The notes beneath the pieces were generated by a model. The model searched no databases and was not told where the DNA came from. It saw only the letters and a list, made by a program, of their open reading frames with translations. Both the position numbers and the translations under genes were made by a program. From an uncultured Campylobacter sp. (GTDB lineage: Bacteria > Campylobacterota > Campylobacteria > Campylobacterales > Campylobacteraceae): a stretch of DNA of 8,443 nt. The stretch covers positions 1 to 8,443 of the forward strand of contig CALISV010000165.1 in assembly GCA_938041615.1 (NCBI GenBank), written 5' to 3'. Shown here piece by piece: positions 1-6,600 of the stretch. Positions within the stretch are counted from its first letter, which is position 1. The number at the start of each line of letters is the position of its first letter.

Positions 1-355
1 TTTCCGCAGCTAGCTGAGCCGAAGCTTGAGCTTTTCTTTCTTCTTTGATATTTACGTTTACTTCTTTGTTGATCAGCTTTTGGATATCCTCTTTAAGCTT
101 CTCTACGTCAGAGCCCTTTTTGCCGATGATAATACCAGGGCGAGCTGCTACGACAGTTACGCGAATTTTCTTAGCCGTTCTCTCGATCAAAATTTGAGAA
201 ACGCCCGCGTAGTAAAGTTTCTTTTTCAAGAAAGCGCGAATTTTGTAGTCTTCGCCGATATTTTCAGCCAAAGTTCCTTTAGCAGGAAACCATCTTGACT
301 CCCAGTTGCGGTTTATTCCTAGTCTTAGACCTATCGGATTTACTTTCTGACCCAT
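1..355 (-). CDS. rpsC: 30S ribosomal protein S3, N-terminal part (cut by window edge)
   Basis: S3 binds 16S rRNA in the head of the small subunit and lines the mRNA entry channel. Reading from the ATG at 355 down to the window edge gives 118 residues beginning [20 protein letters not shown], the standard bacterial S3 start. A type-2 KH domain follows, with its GKKG loop at about residues 78-81 inside a [14 protein letters not shown] segment. The full protein is usually about 210-235 residues, so roughly half lies off the left edge; nothing suggests it is broken. The start codon is separated by a single base from the rplV stop, so translation is probably coupled. It is the last visible gene of the S10 operon; rplP and rpmC would normally follow. 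Confidence 0.97.
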   Translation of the reverse strand, partial: MGQKVNPIGLRLGINRNWESRWFPAKGTLAENIGEDYKIRAFLKKKLYYAGVSQILIERTAKKIRVTVVAARPGIIIGKKGSDVEKLKEDIQKLINKEVNVNIKEERKAQASAQLAAE

Positions 356-356
356 A

Positions 357-689
357 TTACGCTTCCTTCTTTTCAGGTTTAGATACTTCTACTAAGATAT
401 GAGAAGTCGGTTTGCGGATTCTGCTTGCGCTTCCTCTCGCTCGCGGTCTAAATCTTTTTAATACTGGGCCCGCGTCTACGCGGCAGCTTGTTACGATAAC
501 CTCTTCAGGCTCAAATCCGCCGTTAGCTACAGCCGAGCTGATAGCCGTAGCGATAAATTTGGCGCCGCGGTTTGGCATAAAGCTAAGGCTAGCTAGCGCA
601 AATTCGGCGTTCATGCCTTGTACTTCTCTTGCGATTAGTCTGGCTTTAGTCGGAGATAGTCTTACGAATTTAATAATTGATTTGCTCAT
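357..689 (-). CDS. rplV: 50S ribosomal protein L22
   Basis: L22 binds 23S rRNA, and its long beta-hairpin lines the nascent-peptide exit tunnel. The 110-residue product is the usual family length and begins [20 protein letters not shown]. The hairpin-tip region is visible near residues 78-97 ([19 protein letters not shown]), the segment where changes that affect macrolide susceptibility fall in other bacteria; I see no insertion or deletion there. A strong ribosome-binding site (AAGGGGAT) sits just upstream of the ATG, in the 9-nt gap after rpsS. It lies between rpsS and rpsC, as in the canonical S10 operon, and is transcribed from the promoter upstream of rpsJ. Confidence 0.98.
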   Translation of the reverse strand: MSKSIIKFVRLSPTKARLIAREVQGMNAEFALASLSFMPNRGAKFIATAISSAVANGGFEPEEVIVTSCRVDAGPVLKRFRPRARGSASRIRKPTSHILVEVSKPEKKEA

Positions 690-698
690 CTTATCCCC

Positions 699-980
699 TT
701 ACTTACCGATTTTCTTTTGCACTGAGCCTTTGTGACCCTTAAATGTGCGCGTAGGAGCAAATTCGCCTAGTTTATATCCGATGTGGTTTTCCGTAACGTA
801 TACTGGAATGAAACTCTTGCCGTTATGAACGTTAAACGTTAGGCCTATCATTTCAGGCACTATCGTGCTGCGTCTAGACCATGTTTTTATCGGCTTGTTG
901 TCGTTAGCTTTTTTAGCGGCAACGACTTTTTTCATTACATGCTCATCGACAAAAGGTCCTTTTTTGAGTGATCTTGCCAT
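699..980 (-). CDS. rpsS: 30S ribosomal protein S19
   Basis: S19 sits in the head of the 30S subunit, forms a complex with S13 and contacts the A-site tRNA region. The 93-residue product matches the family length and carries its hallmarks: [14 protein letters not shown] at the N-terminus, the [15 protein letters not shown] core, [13 protein letters not shown], and the [16 protein letters not shown]-terminal signature. It lies 2 nt downstream of rplB and 9 nt upstream of rplV, so it is translated as part of the tight S10 operon. No irregularities are seen. Confidence 0.98.
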   Translation of the reverse strand: MARSLKKGPFVDEHVMKKVVAAKKANDNKPIKTWSRRSTIVPEMIGLTFNVHNGKSFIPVYVTENHIGYKLGEFAPTRTFKGHKGSVQKKIGK

Positions 981-982
981 CT

Positions 983-1813
983 CTATTTACCTTTCCTTCT
1001 TGAAATTATAAGCTTATCGCTAGCCTTCTTGCGGCGAGTCTTAGCACCTTTAGTCGGTTTACCCCATGGAGTAACAGGATGACGGCCTGAGTTTTTCTTG
1101 CCCTCACCACCGCCGTGTGGGTGATCTACCGGGTTCATCGCAGAACCGCGAGTTTGAGGACGGATACCTCTGTGGCGATTACGTCCGGCTTTACCGATAG
1201 TTACGTTCGCCCAGTCTTCGTTACCTACTACGCCGATACTAGCCATGCACTCTGCGAGTACTTGTCTCATCTCGCCGCTTGGCAAGCGAAGCATTACGTA
1301 TTTTTCCTCTTTACCCATTAGCTGAGCATAACCGCCGGCTGAACGAGCCATCTGAGCACCTTTGCCAGGTTTTAGCTCCACGTTGTGTACGATAGTACCA
1401 ACAGGGATGTTTCTTAGTTTCATCGCATTGCCGGGTTTTATGTCTAGGCCCGCTTCGGCTGCTGCTACAACATCACCAACGTTTAGTCCGTTTGGTCTGA
1501 TGATATAGCGTTTTTCGCCGTCTTTATAAGCGATAAGCGCGATGCGGCAGTTTCTGTTCGGATCGTACTCGATAGCTTCGACTTTACCTTCGATACCGAA
1601 TTTGCGGCGTTTAAAGTCGATGATTCTATAAAGTTTCTTCGCTCCGCCTTCTTTATGTCTAGAAGTTATTCTTCCGTTATTATTTCTACCGCCGCTTACA
1701 GGGATCTTTACAAGCAGGCTTCTCACGCTAGGTTTAGCAGTGATATCCTCGCTTGATAGGCCCGTCATAAATCTGCGGCTAGGTGTATAAGGTTTATAGG
1801 TTTTTATCGCCAT
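983..1813 (-). CDS. rplB: 50S ribosomal protein L2
   Basis: L2 is a primary 23S rRNA-binding protein next to the peptidyl-transferase centre and is needed for subunit association. The 276-residue product has the family length. It starts [14 protein letters not shown], contains the N-terminal OB-like rRNA-binding domain ([19 protein letters not shown], about residues 42-60) and ends with the diagnostic [15 protein letters not shown] stretch at about residues 226-240, including the conserved histidine implicated in peptidyl-transferase function in E. coli. The C-terminal tail is rich in lysine and arginine. The gap is 1 nt from rplW and 2 nt to rpsS. No anomalies. Confidence 0.99.
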   Translation of the reverse strand: MAIKTYKPYTPSRRFMTGLSSEDITAKPSVRSLLVKIPVSGGRNNNGRITSRHKEGGAKKLYRIIDFKRRKFGIEGKVEAIEYDPNRNCRIALIAYKDGEKRYIIRPNGLNVGDVVAAAEAGLDIKPGNAMKLRNIPVGTIVHNVELKPGKGAQMARSAGGYAQLMGKEEKYVMLRLPSGEMRQVLAECMASIGVVGNEDWANVTIGKAGRNRHRGIRPQTRGSAMNPVDHPHGGGEGKKNSGRHPVTPWGKPTKGAKTRRKKASDKLIISRRKGK

Positions 1814-1814
1814 C

Positions 1815-2096
1815 TTACGCCTCCGTGTTTTCTAGGCTTGAGCCTTCAGGCAACTGAACGTAAAATTTCTTTATCTCGCTTCGTTGTCCTTCTCTTCCTT
1901 TGAAACGCTTAACTTTTCCGTCGATTCTAAGCGAATTTACGCGAAGCGGCGTTACCCCAAAATATTCTTTCAAAATTTCTTTCAGCCTATTTTTAGTCAT
2001 CTTAGGCGAAGTTTGTATAACGACCACGCCTTGCTCTTGAAGACCGAGAGTTTTTTCCGTATATAAAATCGTTTTGATATCAGTTATATCTGCCAT
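1815..2096 (-). CDS. rplW: 50S ribosomal protein L23
   Basis: L23 sits at the exit of the peptide tunnel and is the docking site for trigger factor and signal recognition particle. The 93-residue product begins [23 protein letters not shown] and contains the family pattern of a basic loop ([19 protein letters not shown], about residues 64-82) that inserts into rRNA. Identification rests on this pattern, the length and the fixed position between rplD and rplB, with 1-nt gaps on both sides. The E. coli trigger-factor contact residue lies in a VSE motif that I do not see at the same place here. The sequence is divergent from the enterobacterial form, as is common in this phylum. Confidence 0.96.
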   Translation of the reverse strand: MADITDIKTILYTEKTLGLQEQGVVVIQTSPKMTKNRLKEILKEYFGVTPLRVNSLRIDGKVKRFKGREGQRSEIKKFYVQLPEGSSLENTEA

Positions 2097-2097
2097 T

Positions 2098-2712
2098 TCA
2101 GCCCTCTTTTATTATAGTTTCAAGTGCGGCCTTCTCGATAACGACGGCACCGTAAGTCGCCACTAAGTAAGCGTTTATCTCGCTCGCATCGATTAGATAG
2201 CAGTTTGATAGATTTCTAAACGCCAATAGCGTGTTGTCGTCAAGCAGATCTTTTACGACCAAAGCGTCTCTCAAATTTAACGCGCTGATTATTTTAGCCG
2301 CGTCTTTAGTCTTGCCGCTTGCGATCTCTATGCTATCTACCGCGAAAATTTTACCCGCGTTAGCTTTTTCGTTTAGCGCGAACTCAAGCGCCAATCTTTT
2401 TTGCTTTTTATTGACCTTTTGGAAGTAGTTTCGCTCGTTGCTCGGACCAAACGACACTGCGCCGCCTACCCAGACGTTAGTTCTGGTTGAGCCCGCTCTA
2501 GCGCCGCCGCGACCTTTTTGTCTCCACGGTTTTTTACCGCCGCCGCTTACGAAAGCTCTGGTTTTGGTGTGAGCCGAATTTGAACGCATACCGGACAAAT
2601 AAGACTTAACGTAAAGATATAGGTTGTGCGGGTTGATCTCAGCGTAATTAGCCGGTAGATCAAGCTCGCTAGCTTTTTCAAATTTTTCGTTTAATACGCA
2701 AACTTTACTCAT
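2098..2712 (-). CDS. rplD: 50S ribosomal protein L4
   Basis: L4 binds 23S rRNA domain I, and its extended loop reaches the constriction of the exit tunnel. The 204-residue product shows the invariant loop signature [17 protein letters not shown] followed by GGAVSFGP, at roughly residues 61-89, and the helical globular domain on either side. Its ATG overlaps the TGA of rplC in an ATGA arrangement (2709-2712), so translation is coupled to L3. In E. coli, L4 also represses its own operon by acting on the leader mRNA; the leader here is only about 60 nt and I see no evidence that the E. coli hairpins are conserved. Confidence 0.98.
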   Translation of the reverse strand: MSKVCVLNEKFEKASELDLPANYAEINPHNLYLYVKSYLSGMRSNSAHTKTRAFVSGGGKKPWRQKGRGGARAGSTRTNVWVGGAVSFGPSNERNYFQKVNKKQKRLALEFALNEKANAGKIFAVDSIEIASGKTKDAAKIISALNLRDALVVKDLLDDNTLLAFRNLSNCYLIDASEINAYLVATYGAVVIEKAALETIIKEG

Positions 2713-3287
2713 TTTACTATCCTTATTCTGCCCATTGCGCCGTTATAGCCAGCGACGCTGCCTTTTAAAACCAAAATTCCGTTTTCGGCGTCAAAGCTTA
2801 CGATCTCGTTTTTAACGGTAACTTTTTCGTTTCCGGTGTGTCCGGCCATCTTCATACCAGGCTGAACGCGTCCCGGCCACTCGCGGTTACCGATAGAGCC
2901 GTGTCTTTTGTGGAAGCGAGAACCGTGGCTTTTTGGGCCACCCGCAAACCCGTGTCTTTTCACGACGCCTTGATAGCCTTTACCTTTTGAGCTGAAGCTA
3001 ACTTTTAAAATTTTAGCCGAGCTAAGCGGACTAAAATCAAGATCGCCCGCCTCTTTATTGGCGACTTGTAGGGTTGCGAATTTATTAAATTCCGCCGTTA
3101 GGCTATATTTTTTTTGCTGACCCTCTATGGCTTTATTTTTTGCTTTACCTTTAGCATAAGCTACTATAGCACTGCCGCATTCGCTCACTTCGCAAACTTT
3201 AGCGTTTACGACCTTTAGAAGCGTAACGGGGATGCTTGGGTTGTTTACCGTTCTGCTCATGCCTATTTTTTCTACGATATATTCCAT
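2709..3287 (-). CDS. rplC: 50S ribosomal protein L3
   Basis: L3 is an early 23S rRNA-binding assembly protein near the peptidyl-transferase centre. The 192-residue product is shorter than the E. coli form (about 209) and begins [18 protein letters not shown]. The central signature [20 protein letters not shown] is followed by [20 protein letters not shown], which identifies the family. At the position where E. coli carries the glutamine methylated by PrmB (SIGQNQTPG), the aligned text is SIGNREWPG, so that glutamine is absent. The gene starts 14 nt after rpsJ and overlaps rplD by 4 nt. A GGTGA element just upstream of the ATG serves as its ribosome-binding site. Confidence 0.98.
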   Translation of the reverse strand: MEYIVEKIGMSRTVNNPSIPVTLLKVVNAKVCEVSECGSAIVAYAKGKAKNKAIEGQQKKYSLTAEFNKFATLQVANKEAGDLDFSPLSSAKILKVSFSSKGKGYQGVVKRHGFAGGPKSHGSRFHKRHGSIGNREWPGRVQPGMKMAGHTGNEKVTVKNEIVSFDAENGILVLKGSVAGYNGAMGRIRIVK

Positions 3288-3301
3288 CTTTCACCTCGCC
3301 T

Positions 3302-3613
3302 TTATTTGCCCATCGCGCGGACTTCGACGTTAACCTCAGGGGCTAAGTCAAGCTTTGTTAGCGAGTCGACGGTATCGGGCGTAGCCGCTACGATATCTAG
3401 CATTCTAGCGTGAATTCTCATTTCAAACTGCTCGCGTGAGTCTTTGTTGATGTGTGGTGATTTTAAGACCGTGTAGCGTTTGATCTTCGTAGGCATCGGC
3501 ACCGGACCTCTGACGTCGGCGCCCGTTCGTTTGACAGCTTCTACTATGGCTGCAACTGTGCGGTCGAGAACTCTATGGTCATAAGCTTTAAGCTTAAGCC
3601 TGATTCTTTCCAT
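3302..3613 (-). CDS. rpsJ: 30S ribosomal protein S10
   Basis: S10 is part of the 30S head and, with NusB, of the transcription antitermination complex. I place the start at the ATG at 3611-3613. This gives the standard 103-residue protein starting [17 protein letters not shown] and is preceded by a strong ribosome-binding site (AAAGGAAAG, 3617-3625). An in-frame TTG at 3641-3643 would add ten residues not seen in the family. The conserved [19 protein letters not shown] segment is present at about residues 54-72. It is the first gene of the operon, 66 nt downstream of a very good sigma70 promoter. Confidence 0.98.
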   Translation of the reverse strand: MERIRLKLKAYDHRVLDRTVAAIVEAVKRTGADVRGPVPMPTKIKRYTVLKSPHINKDSREQFEMRIHARMLDIVAATPDTVDSLTKLDLAPEVNVEVRAMGK

Positions 3614-3630
3614 TTTCTTTCCTTTGAATA

Positions 3631-3670
3631 GAACTTGTCGCAAACATACGACACTTCTTACTTGTGTAAG
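3631..3670 (-). promoter_or_regulatory. Possible hairpins in the S10 operon leader
   Basis: The roughly 60-nt leader between the predicted start of transcription and rpsJ can form two small stems on the minus strand. The first is CTTAC/GTAAG (3666-3670 with 3657-3661, 4-nt loop). The second is TGTCG/CGACA (3649-3653 with 3636-3640), extended past a small internal loop by GAA/TTC. Both are short and no T-run follows, so this is not a terminator. A role in controlling the operon is only a possibility. Confidence 0.25.
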
Positions 3671-3678
3671 AGACTCGG

Positions 3679-3707
3679 ATTTTATCCAAATGGCTTTTTA
3701 ATGTCAA
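3679..3707 (-). promoter_or_regulatory. Sigma70 promoter of the S10 operon
   Basis: On the minus strand a perfect TTGACA (-35, 3702-3707) is followed by a 17-nt spacer and TAAAAT (-10, 3679-3684). Transcription would start near 3672, leaving a leader of about 60 nt before the rpsJ ATG. A full consensus -35 is uncommon in Campylobacter, which usually relies on the -10 and T-rich periodicity, so this fits a very strong ribosomal promoter. Confidence 0.85.
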
Positions 3708-3738
3708 TATTTTGAGCAAATTTGATGAAATTTAATAA

Positions 3739-3765
3739 AATTATTTCCTTTTTATAAGGAAATAA
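3739..3765. repeat. Palindromic element, copy 1
   Basis: TTATTTCCTT (3741-3750) and AAGGAAATAA (3756-3765) are perfect reverse complements around a 5-nt loop. The core 3739-3762 recurs at 4545-4569 with one substitution and one extra base. It lies between the S10 promoter and the Sel1 gene. It could be a regulator-binding site. On the minus strand the second arm is followed by TTTTATT, so it could alternatively be a GC-poor terminator for the Sel1 gene. Confidence 0.6.
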
Positions 3766-3823
3766 ATAAAACGACTATTGAGATATTTGCCCTCGATCCA
3801 AGCCTGGTTTTGAGGGCATTTTT
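3748..3823 (+). ncRNA. Speculative small plus-strand RNA
   Basis: A plus-strand promoter-like pair, TTGAGC (3712-3717) and TAAAAT (3736-3741) with an 18-nt spacer, precedes a hairpin with a canonical T-run (3788-3823). Together they could produce an RNA of about 75 nt. No coding potential is seen in it. The evidence is only promoter plus terminator shape in an AT-rich gap, so this may be chance. Confidence 0.18.
3788..3823 (+). terminator. Rho-independent terminator-like hairpin facing the plus strand
   Basis: TGCCCTC (3788-3794) pairs with GAGGGCA (3812-3818), with a small inner CCA/TGG stem, and is followed on the plus strand by TTTTT (3819-3823). It sits 9 nt beyond the stop of the minus-strand Sel1 gene. 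On the minus strand the stem is preceded by an A-run and followed by AAATATC, with no proper T-run. It may still serve as the 3' end of the Sel1 transcript, but its canonical orientation is plus, where no upstream gene is seen. Confidence 0.55.
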
Positions 3824-3832
3824 ATTAAGCGA

Positions 3833-4453
3833 TTATTTAAGCAAATTACTTGCTCTACATGCATTTTCCCAAAGTTCTCTACTCTCAGGTATATTTTGCA
3901 CATCATAATCTTCTCGTCCTATATCGCAAGCCATTTTAATATATTTTTTAGCTTTCATTATATCGCCTATGTTTTCATTATATGCCGCTAAATTATTACA
4001 ACCTAAAAAATCTCCAGCGCTACAAGCTTTTTCTAAATACGCTATTCCTTTTTCTATATCTTTTTTTACACCCCGTCCATTGTAATACATATTGCCCAAG
4101 TTTGAGCACCCCAAAGCCAAACCGCCAAGGCAAGCTTTATCAAAAAGCTCAATAGCCTTTTTGTAATCCTGCTTTACTCCCAATCCAATAGCATACATAT
4201 TAGCCAAATTTGAACAAGAAGCCACATAGCCACCATTGCAAGCTATGGTATAAAAATTTAATGCTTTATTAAAATCTTTTTTGACATTGTATAATCCAAG
4301 ATGATATATTTCGCCAACACCGCCGCAAATTTCAGTATCCCCGCTTTGGCACACCTCTTCAAGCAACTCAATATCCTGCTTTGATGCCGTCAAACCCGAA
4401 TTACCAAATACATAGTAACAAGTTAGGACGAATCCTAAGACAATTTTTTTCAT
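3833..4453 (-). CDS. Secreted cysteine-paired Sel1-repeat (Hcp-like) protein
   Basis: The product has 206 residues with an N-terminal Sec signal peptide (MKK then a hydrophobic stretch to about residue 17). It then has Sel1-type alpha/alpha repeats with cysteines exactly eight apart: C35/C43, C72/C80, C108/C116 and C144/C152, repeating every 36-37 residues. This C-x7-C spacing is the disulfide signature of the Helicobacter cysteine-rich Hcp proteins, which act outside the cytoplasm. The last repeat is degenerate (C176 with no partner eight residues on; C199 is the only other late cysteine). The exact role is unknown; Hcp relatives bind partner proteins or cell-wall material, and some are immunogenic. 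The ribosome-binding site AAAGGAGAG (4458-4466) supports the ATG. The gene is AT-richer than its neighbours and has a poly-G tract beside its -10 box, suggesting acquisition and phase-variable expression. Confidence 0.88.
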   Translation of the reverse strand: MKKIVLGFVLTCYYVFGNSGLTASKQDIELLEEVCQSGDTEICGGVGEIYHLGLYNVKKDFNKALNFYTIACNGGYVASCSNLANMYAIGLGVKQDYKKAIELFDKACLGGLALGCSNLGNMYYNGRGVKKDIEKGIAYLEKACSAGDFLGCNNLAAYNENIGDIMKAKKYIKMACDIGREDYDVQNIPESRELWENACRASNLLK

Positions 4454-4482
4454 TTTACTCTCCTTTAAAATAAATTTAACGC

Positions 4483-4514
4483 ATTCTACCCCCCCCCCCT
4501 TAAAAAATCGTTAA
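4483..4514 (-). promoter_or_regulatory. Probable promoter of the Sel1 gene with poly-G spacer
   Basis: On the minus strand TAGAAT (4483-4488) fits a Campylobacter -10 box and lies 29 nt upstream of the ATG. The G tract directly precedes it. The best -35-like hexamer is TTAACG (4509-4514), giving a 20-nt spacer at the present length of 11 G; about 8 G would restore 17 nt. An alternative pair further up, TTGACG (4534-4539) and TAAAAT (4514-4519), has a spacer of only 14 nt and would put the G tract in the 5' leader. Confidence 0.5.
4489..4499 (-). repeat. Homopolymeric tract of 11 G (C on plus strand)
   Basis: Eleven consecutive C on the plus strand read as G on the coding strand of the Sel1 gene, in an otherwise very AT-rich intergenic region. 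Poly-G tracts of about this length are the classic slipped-strand mutation sites of Campylobacter. It starts 36 nt upstream of the ATG. Confidence 0.95.
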
Positions 4515-4544
4515 TTTTACCCTTGTTTTTTGGCGTCAAATTTT

Positions 4545-4569
4545 AATTATCTTCCTTTTTACAAGGAAA
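4545..4569. repeat. Palindromic element, copy 2, overlapping a plus-strand promoter
   Basis: TTCCTT (4552-4557) and AAGGAA (4563-4568) form the palindrome. With the preceding AATTAT it matches copy 1 (3739-3762) except for one inserted base and one substitution. It occupies the -35 position relative to the TATAAT at 4576-4581, where a repressor or activator would act. Confidence 0.6.
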
Positions 4570-4575
4570 CTTCGC

Positions 4576-4581
4576 TATAAT
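4576..4581 (+). promoter_or_regulatory. -10 box for the ATPase gene
   Basis: A perfect TATAAT lies 23 nt upstream of the ATG at 4605. No recognisable -35 hexamer is present; the palindromic element sits there instead. The ribosome-binding site TAAAGG (4593-4598) follows, with six bases before the ATG. Confidence 0.65.
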
Positions 4582-4604
4582 TTTCCAAATTTTAAAGGCT
4601 AAAA

Positions 4605-5699
4605 ATGCAAACTCTAAACGCGCTTTATCAAAATCCGCCGAAAAACGTCAATTTTATAAATAGAAAATTTGAGATCACAGCGCCCAAAACGCTGATAAAA
4701 GGCGGTATAGGAAGCGGCAAAACATCTCTAATCGCGGGCTTTTTGTCGGCATTTGAGAGCAAAGAGTATTTATATGTAAATTTAGGCGATTTACGCATAG
4801 GTGCGGATGAGATTTTGTCAAATTTGCCAGAGTTTTTACGCCAAAATCCGCAGATAAAAATTCTAGCGATCGATGATTTCGAGCAGAGATTTCAGGAAAA
4901 ATTTGAGCCGGTTTTGGAGCTAAATTTATCAAATTTTATCGTCGCCTCACGGTTTAAAGACGCAAATTTGAGCGGCTTTAGCGAGCTAAATTTGGATTTT
5001 TTAGACTACGAGGAGTTTATCGCATTTTTTTCGAAAAAGATCGATCCAGAAACGCTTTTTAGCCACTTTTTGCTTCATGGCAGGAGCCCCGCGTCGGCCT
5101 TTTGCGATGCCGAAAACGTCGCGGCAAATCTACAAACCGCGCTAAAATCATCGCTATCCACCACGCAACTAGCCGTGCTAAAAGAGTGCGCGAAGGCTCA
5201 AGCGCAAAACGTGAGCGTTTTTGAGATTTTTAGCACGTTAAAATCCGCCCGAAAAATCTCAAAAGATAGCGTTTACGGTGCGCTTAGCGAGCTAGAAAAT
5301 ATGAGTGCGGTTAGCTTGGTAGAAAAATTTAACGAACCAAACGCCGCAAAAAGGCTTTATTTTAACGACTTTGCGTTTAAAAGCGCGCTGAGCCTAAAAA
5401 AGGACTTCGCTAAAAATTTTAACAACACGGTTTTTTGCGAGCTGGCCAAATTTAACGAACGGATTTTTTACACCAAGGAGCTTGATTTTTTCCTGCCAAA
5501 AAGGAAACTTGCTATCATTTGCTCGCCGTTTAGCGATGCGGATTTGGTCTTTTTAAAATTTAAAAAACTGCACGCAAATTTAAAAAATTTAGGTATAAAT
5601 AGGCTACAAGCAATCAGCGTGGCAAACTCGGGCGAGACGAGCATAGAGGGCATAAAATGCGAGGTCGCGCCGTTTTCGCGCTGGGCGCTGGGTATATAA
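4605..5699 (+). CDS. AAA_14/DUF4143-like P-loop ATPase, function unknown
   Basis: This 364-residue cytoplasmic protein has a clear Walker A (GGIGSGKTS, residues 33-41, K39) and Walker B (ILAIDD, 86-91). After these come FIVASR (111-116) in the sensor position and LDFLDYEEFIAFF, which resembles the L-x-PLS-x-x-EF stretch of AAA_14 proteins. The C-terminal half resembles the DUF4143 domain with a PD-(D/E)XK nuclease-like core: ELDFF is followed by a strand KLAIIC, where active nuclease folds carry E-x-K, so catalytic residues look lost. This family is widespread and of uncertain function. The gene has its own TATAAT box and is followed after 10 nt by a secreted protein gene, so the two probably form one transcript. 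Family assignment is from motifs only; no membrane segment is seen. Confidence 0.72.
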   Translation: MQTLNALYQNPPKNVNFINRKFEITAPKTLIKGGIGSGKTSLIAGFLSAFESKEYLYVNLGDLRIGADEILSNLPEFLRQNPQIKILAIDDFEQRFQEKFEPVLELNLSNFIVASRFKDANLSGFSELNLDFLDYEEFIAFFSKKIDPETLFSHFLLHGRSPASAFCDAENVAANLQTALKSSLSTTQLAVLKECAKAQAQNVSVFEIFSTLKSARKISKDSVYGALSELENMSAVSLVEKFNEPNAAKRLYFNDFAFKSALSLKKDFAKNFNNTVFCELAKFNERIFYTKELDFFLPKRKLAIICSPFSDADLVFLKFKKLHANLKNLGINRLQAISVANSGETSIEGIKCEVAPFSRWALGI

Positions 5700-5709
5700 A
5701 GGAGCGGTT

Positions 5710-6573
5710 GTGAGAGCTGTTGCGGCGATATTTTTGGCCTGCGTTTTGGCGCTAAGCTACGAGATCAGACACGAAAACGAGGGTAAAATTTATAAATTTG
5801 CAGGCGAGGCGGACGGGAGCAAATTTGAGCTCTACATCAGCGAGCTTGAGGCCGAGTTTGAAAATTTTAGCGACAAGGGCGCCGTTTCACCGCCCAAATT
5901 TCAAGGTCACGCATTTTTTGAGGGCGCCAGATACGACTTTAGTAAAGGCAGCATCGAAAGATCGGGCGCCGATATAACGGCCGTAAACGCGGTCACCGAG
6001 TGGCTAAATCTAAGCGTAAAAGCGGATAACGGCGAACTAACGGGCAAACTAGCGATCAGAGGCAAGGCACGAAAAGTCGTGATAAAGCAGGTCGCGAGCT
6101 ATGATTTTGCCGCGCTCGGACTGCAAGAGATCGGGCTAGACGGAGCGCGATTTGAAGCCGTAGCGAGCGACTTTTACTCGCCTAAATTTGCTCAAAATAA
6201 TAAAAAATCTCTCGCCGCAAAACTTGTAAATTTTAAAACGCTATGGCTCAAAGACCACTCAAACAACACCGCAAACGCTCTAAATAACCTCGAGTATCAA
6301 AACAGCAAGATAAGAAGCGTCTGCGAACTAGGCTCAAGCGGAAAAGTCTGCAAAACCGTCTGGCTCAAAAACCTAAAAAAGATAAATTTAAGTGACGTTT
6401 TTAAGGATCTAAACGACGCAAATTTGACGGCACTCTTTGCAAAAGAAAAGATAACGCCGAGCGAAAATTTTACGCTCTCGCCAAGCGGGATTACATTTTT
6501 TGACGGTGCGACCGGCGGTAAAAATAGTGAAATATCGCTACCGCTTGAGCCCATCAAAGAGAATTTAAAGTAA
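5710..6573 (+). CDS. Secreted protein of unknown function, DUF3298-like C-terminus
   Basis: The 287-residue product starts at a GTG (5710-5712) preceded by an ideal ribosome-binding site (AAAGGAG, 5698-5704) that overlaps the stop of the ATPase gene. Residues 1-16 (MRAVAAIFLACVLALS) form a Sec signal peptide; the cysteine at 11 is too deep in a short core for a convincing lipobox, so a soluble periplasmic protein is likelier. The body is predicted beta-rich, with one cysteine pair (VCELGSSGKVC) that could form a disulfide. The last 35 residues (FTLSPSGITFFD, then ISLPLEPIKENLK) resemble the end of the DUF3298 domain found in RsiV-type and related secreted proteins, but the aromatic core of that motif is missing. 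I do not recognise a specific function. It is probably co-transcribed with the upstream ATPase gene. Confidence 0.8.
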   Translation: MRAVAAIFLACVLALSYEIRHENEGKIYKFAGEADGSKFELYISELEAEFENFSDKGAVSPPKFQGHAFFEGARYDFSKGSIERSGADITAVNAVTEWLNLSVKADNGELTGKLAIRGKARKVVIKQVASYDFAALGLQEIGLDGARFEAVASDFYSPKFAQNNKKSLAAKLVNFKTLWLKDHSNNTANALNNLEYQNSKIRSVCELGSSGKVCKTVWLKNLKKINLSDVFKDLNDANLTALFAKEKITPSENFTLSPSGITFFDGATGGKNSEISLPLEPIKENLK

Positions 6574-6580
6574 AATTTCG

Positions 6581-6600
6581 GGCTGTTTTAGCCAGCTTTT
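6581..6600 (+). terminator. Weak terminator candidate
   Basis: GGCT (6581-6584) can pair with AGCC (6590-6593), or GCTG with CAGC, followed by CTTTT. The stem is only 4 bp, so some read-through into rnhB is likely if it acts at all. Confidence 0.25.

Noticed and set aside
412..735. Plus-strand open frame opposite rplV and rpsS
   Set aside because: It is the antisense of two certain ribosomal genes, with no ribosome-binding site or recognisable protein.
1115..1321. Plus-strand open frame opposite rplB
   Set aside because: It lies wholly antisense to a highly conserved gene, and its sequence is explained by L2 codons.
3614..3643. Ten-residue N-terminal extension of S10 from a TTG at 3641-3643
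   Set aside because: The strong ribosome-binding site and the family-standard MERIRLKLK start place translation at 3613; the extension covers leader sequence.
4418..4453. Lipoprotein signal in the Sel1 protein (VLTC at residues 9-12)
   Set aside because: The residues before the cysteine do not fit the lipobox and the hydrophobic core is too short; a type I signal peptide fits better.
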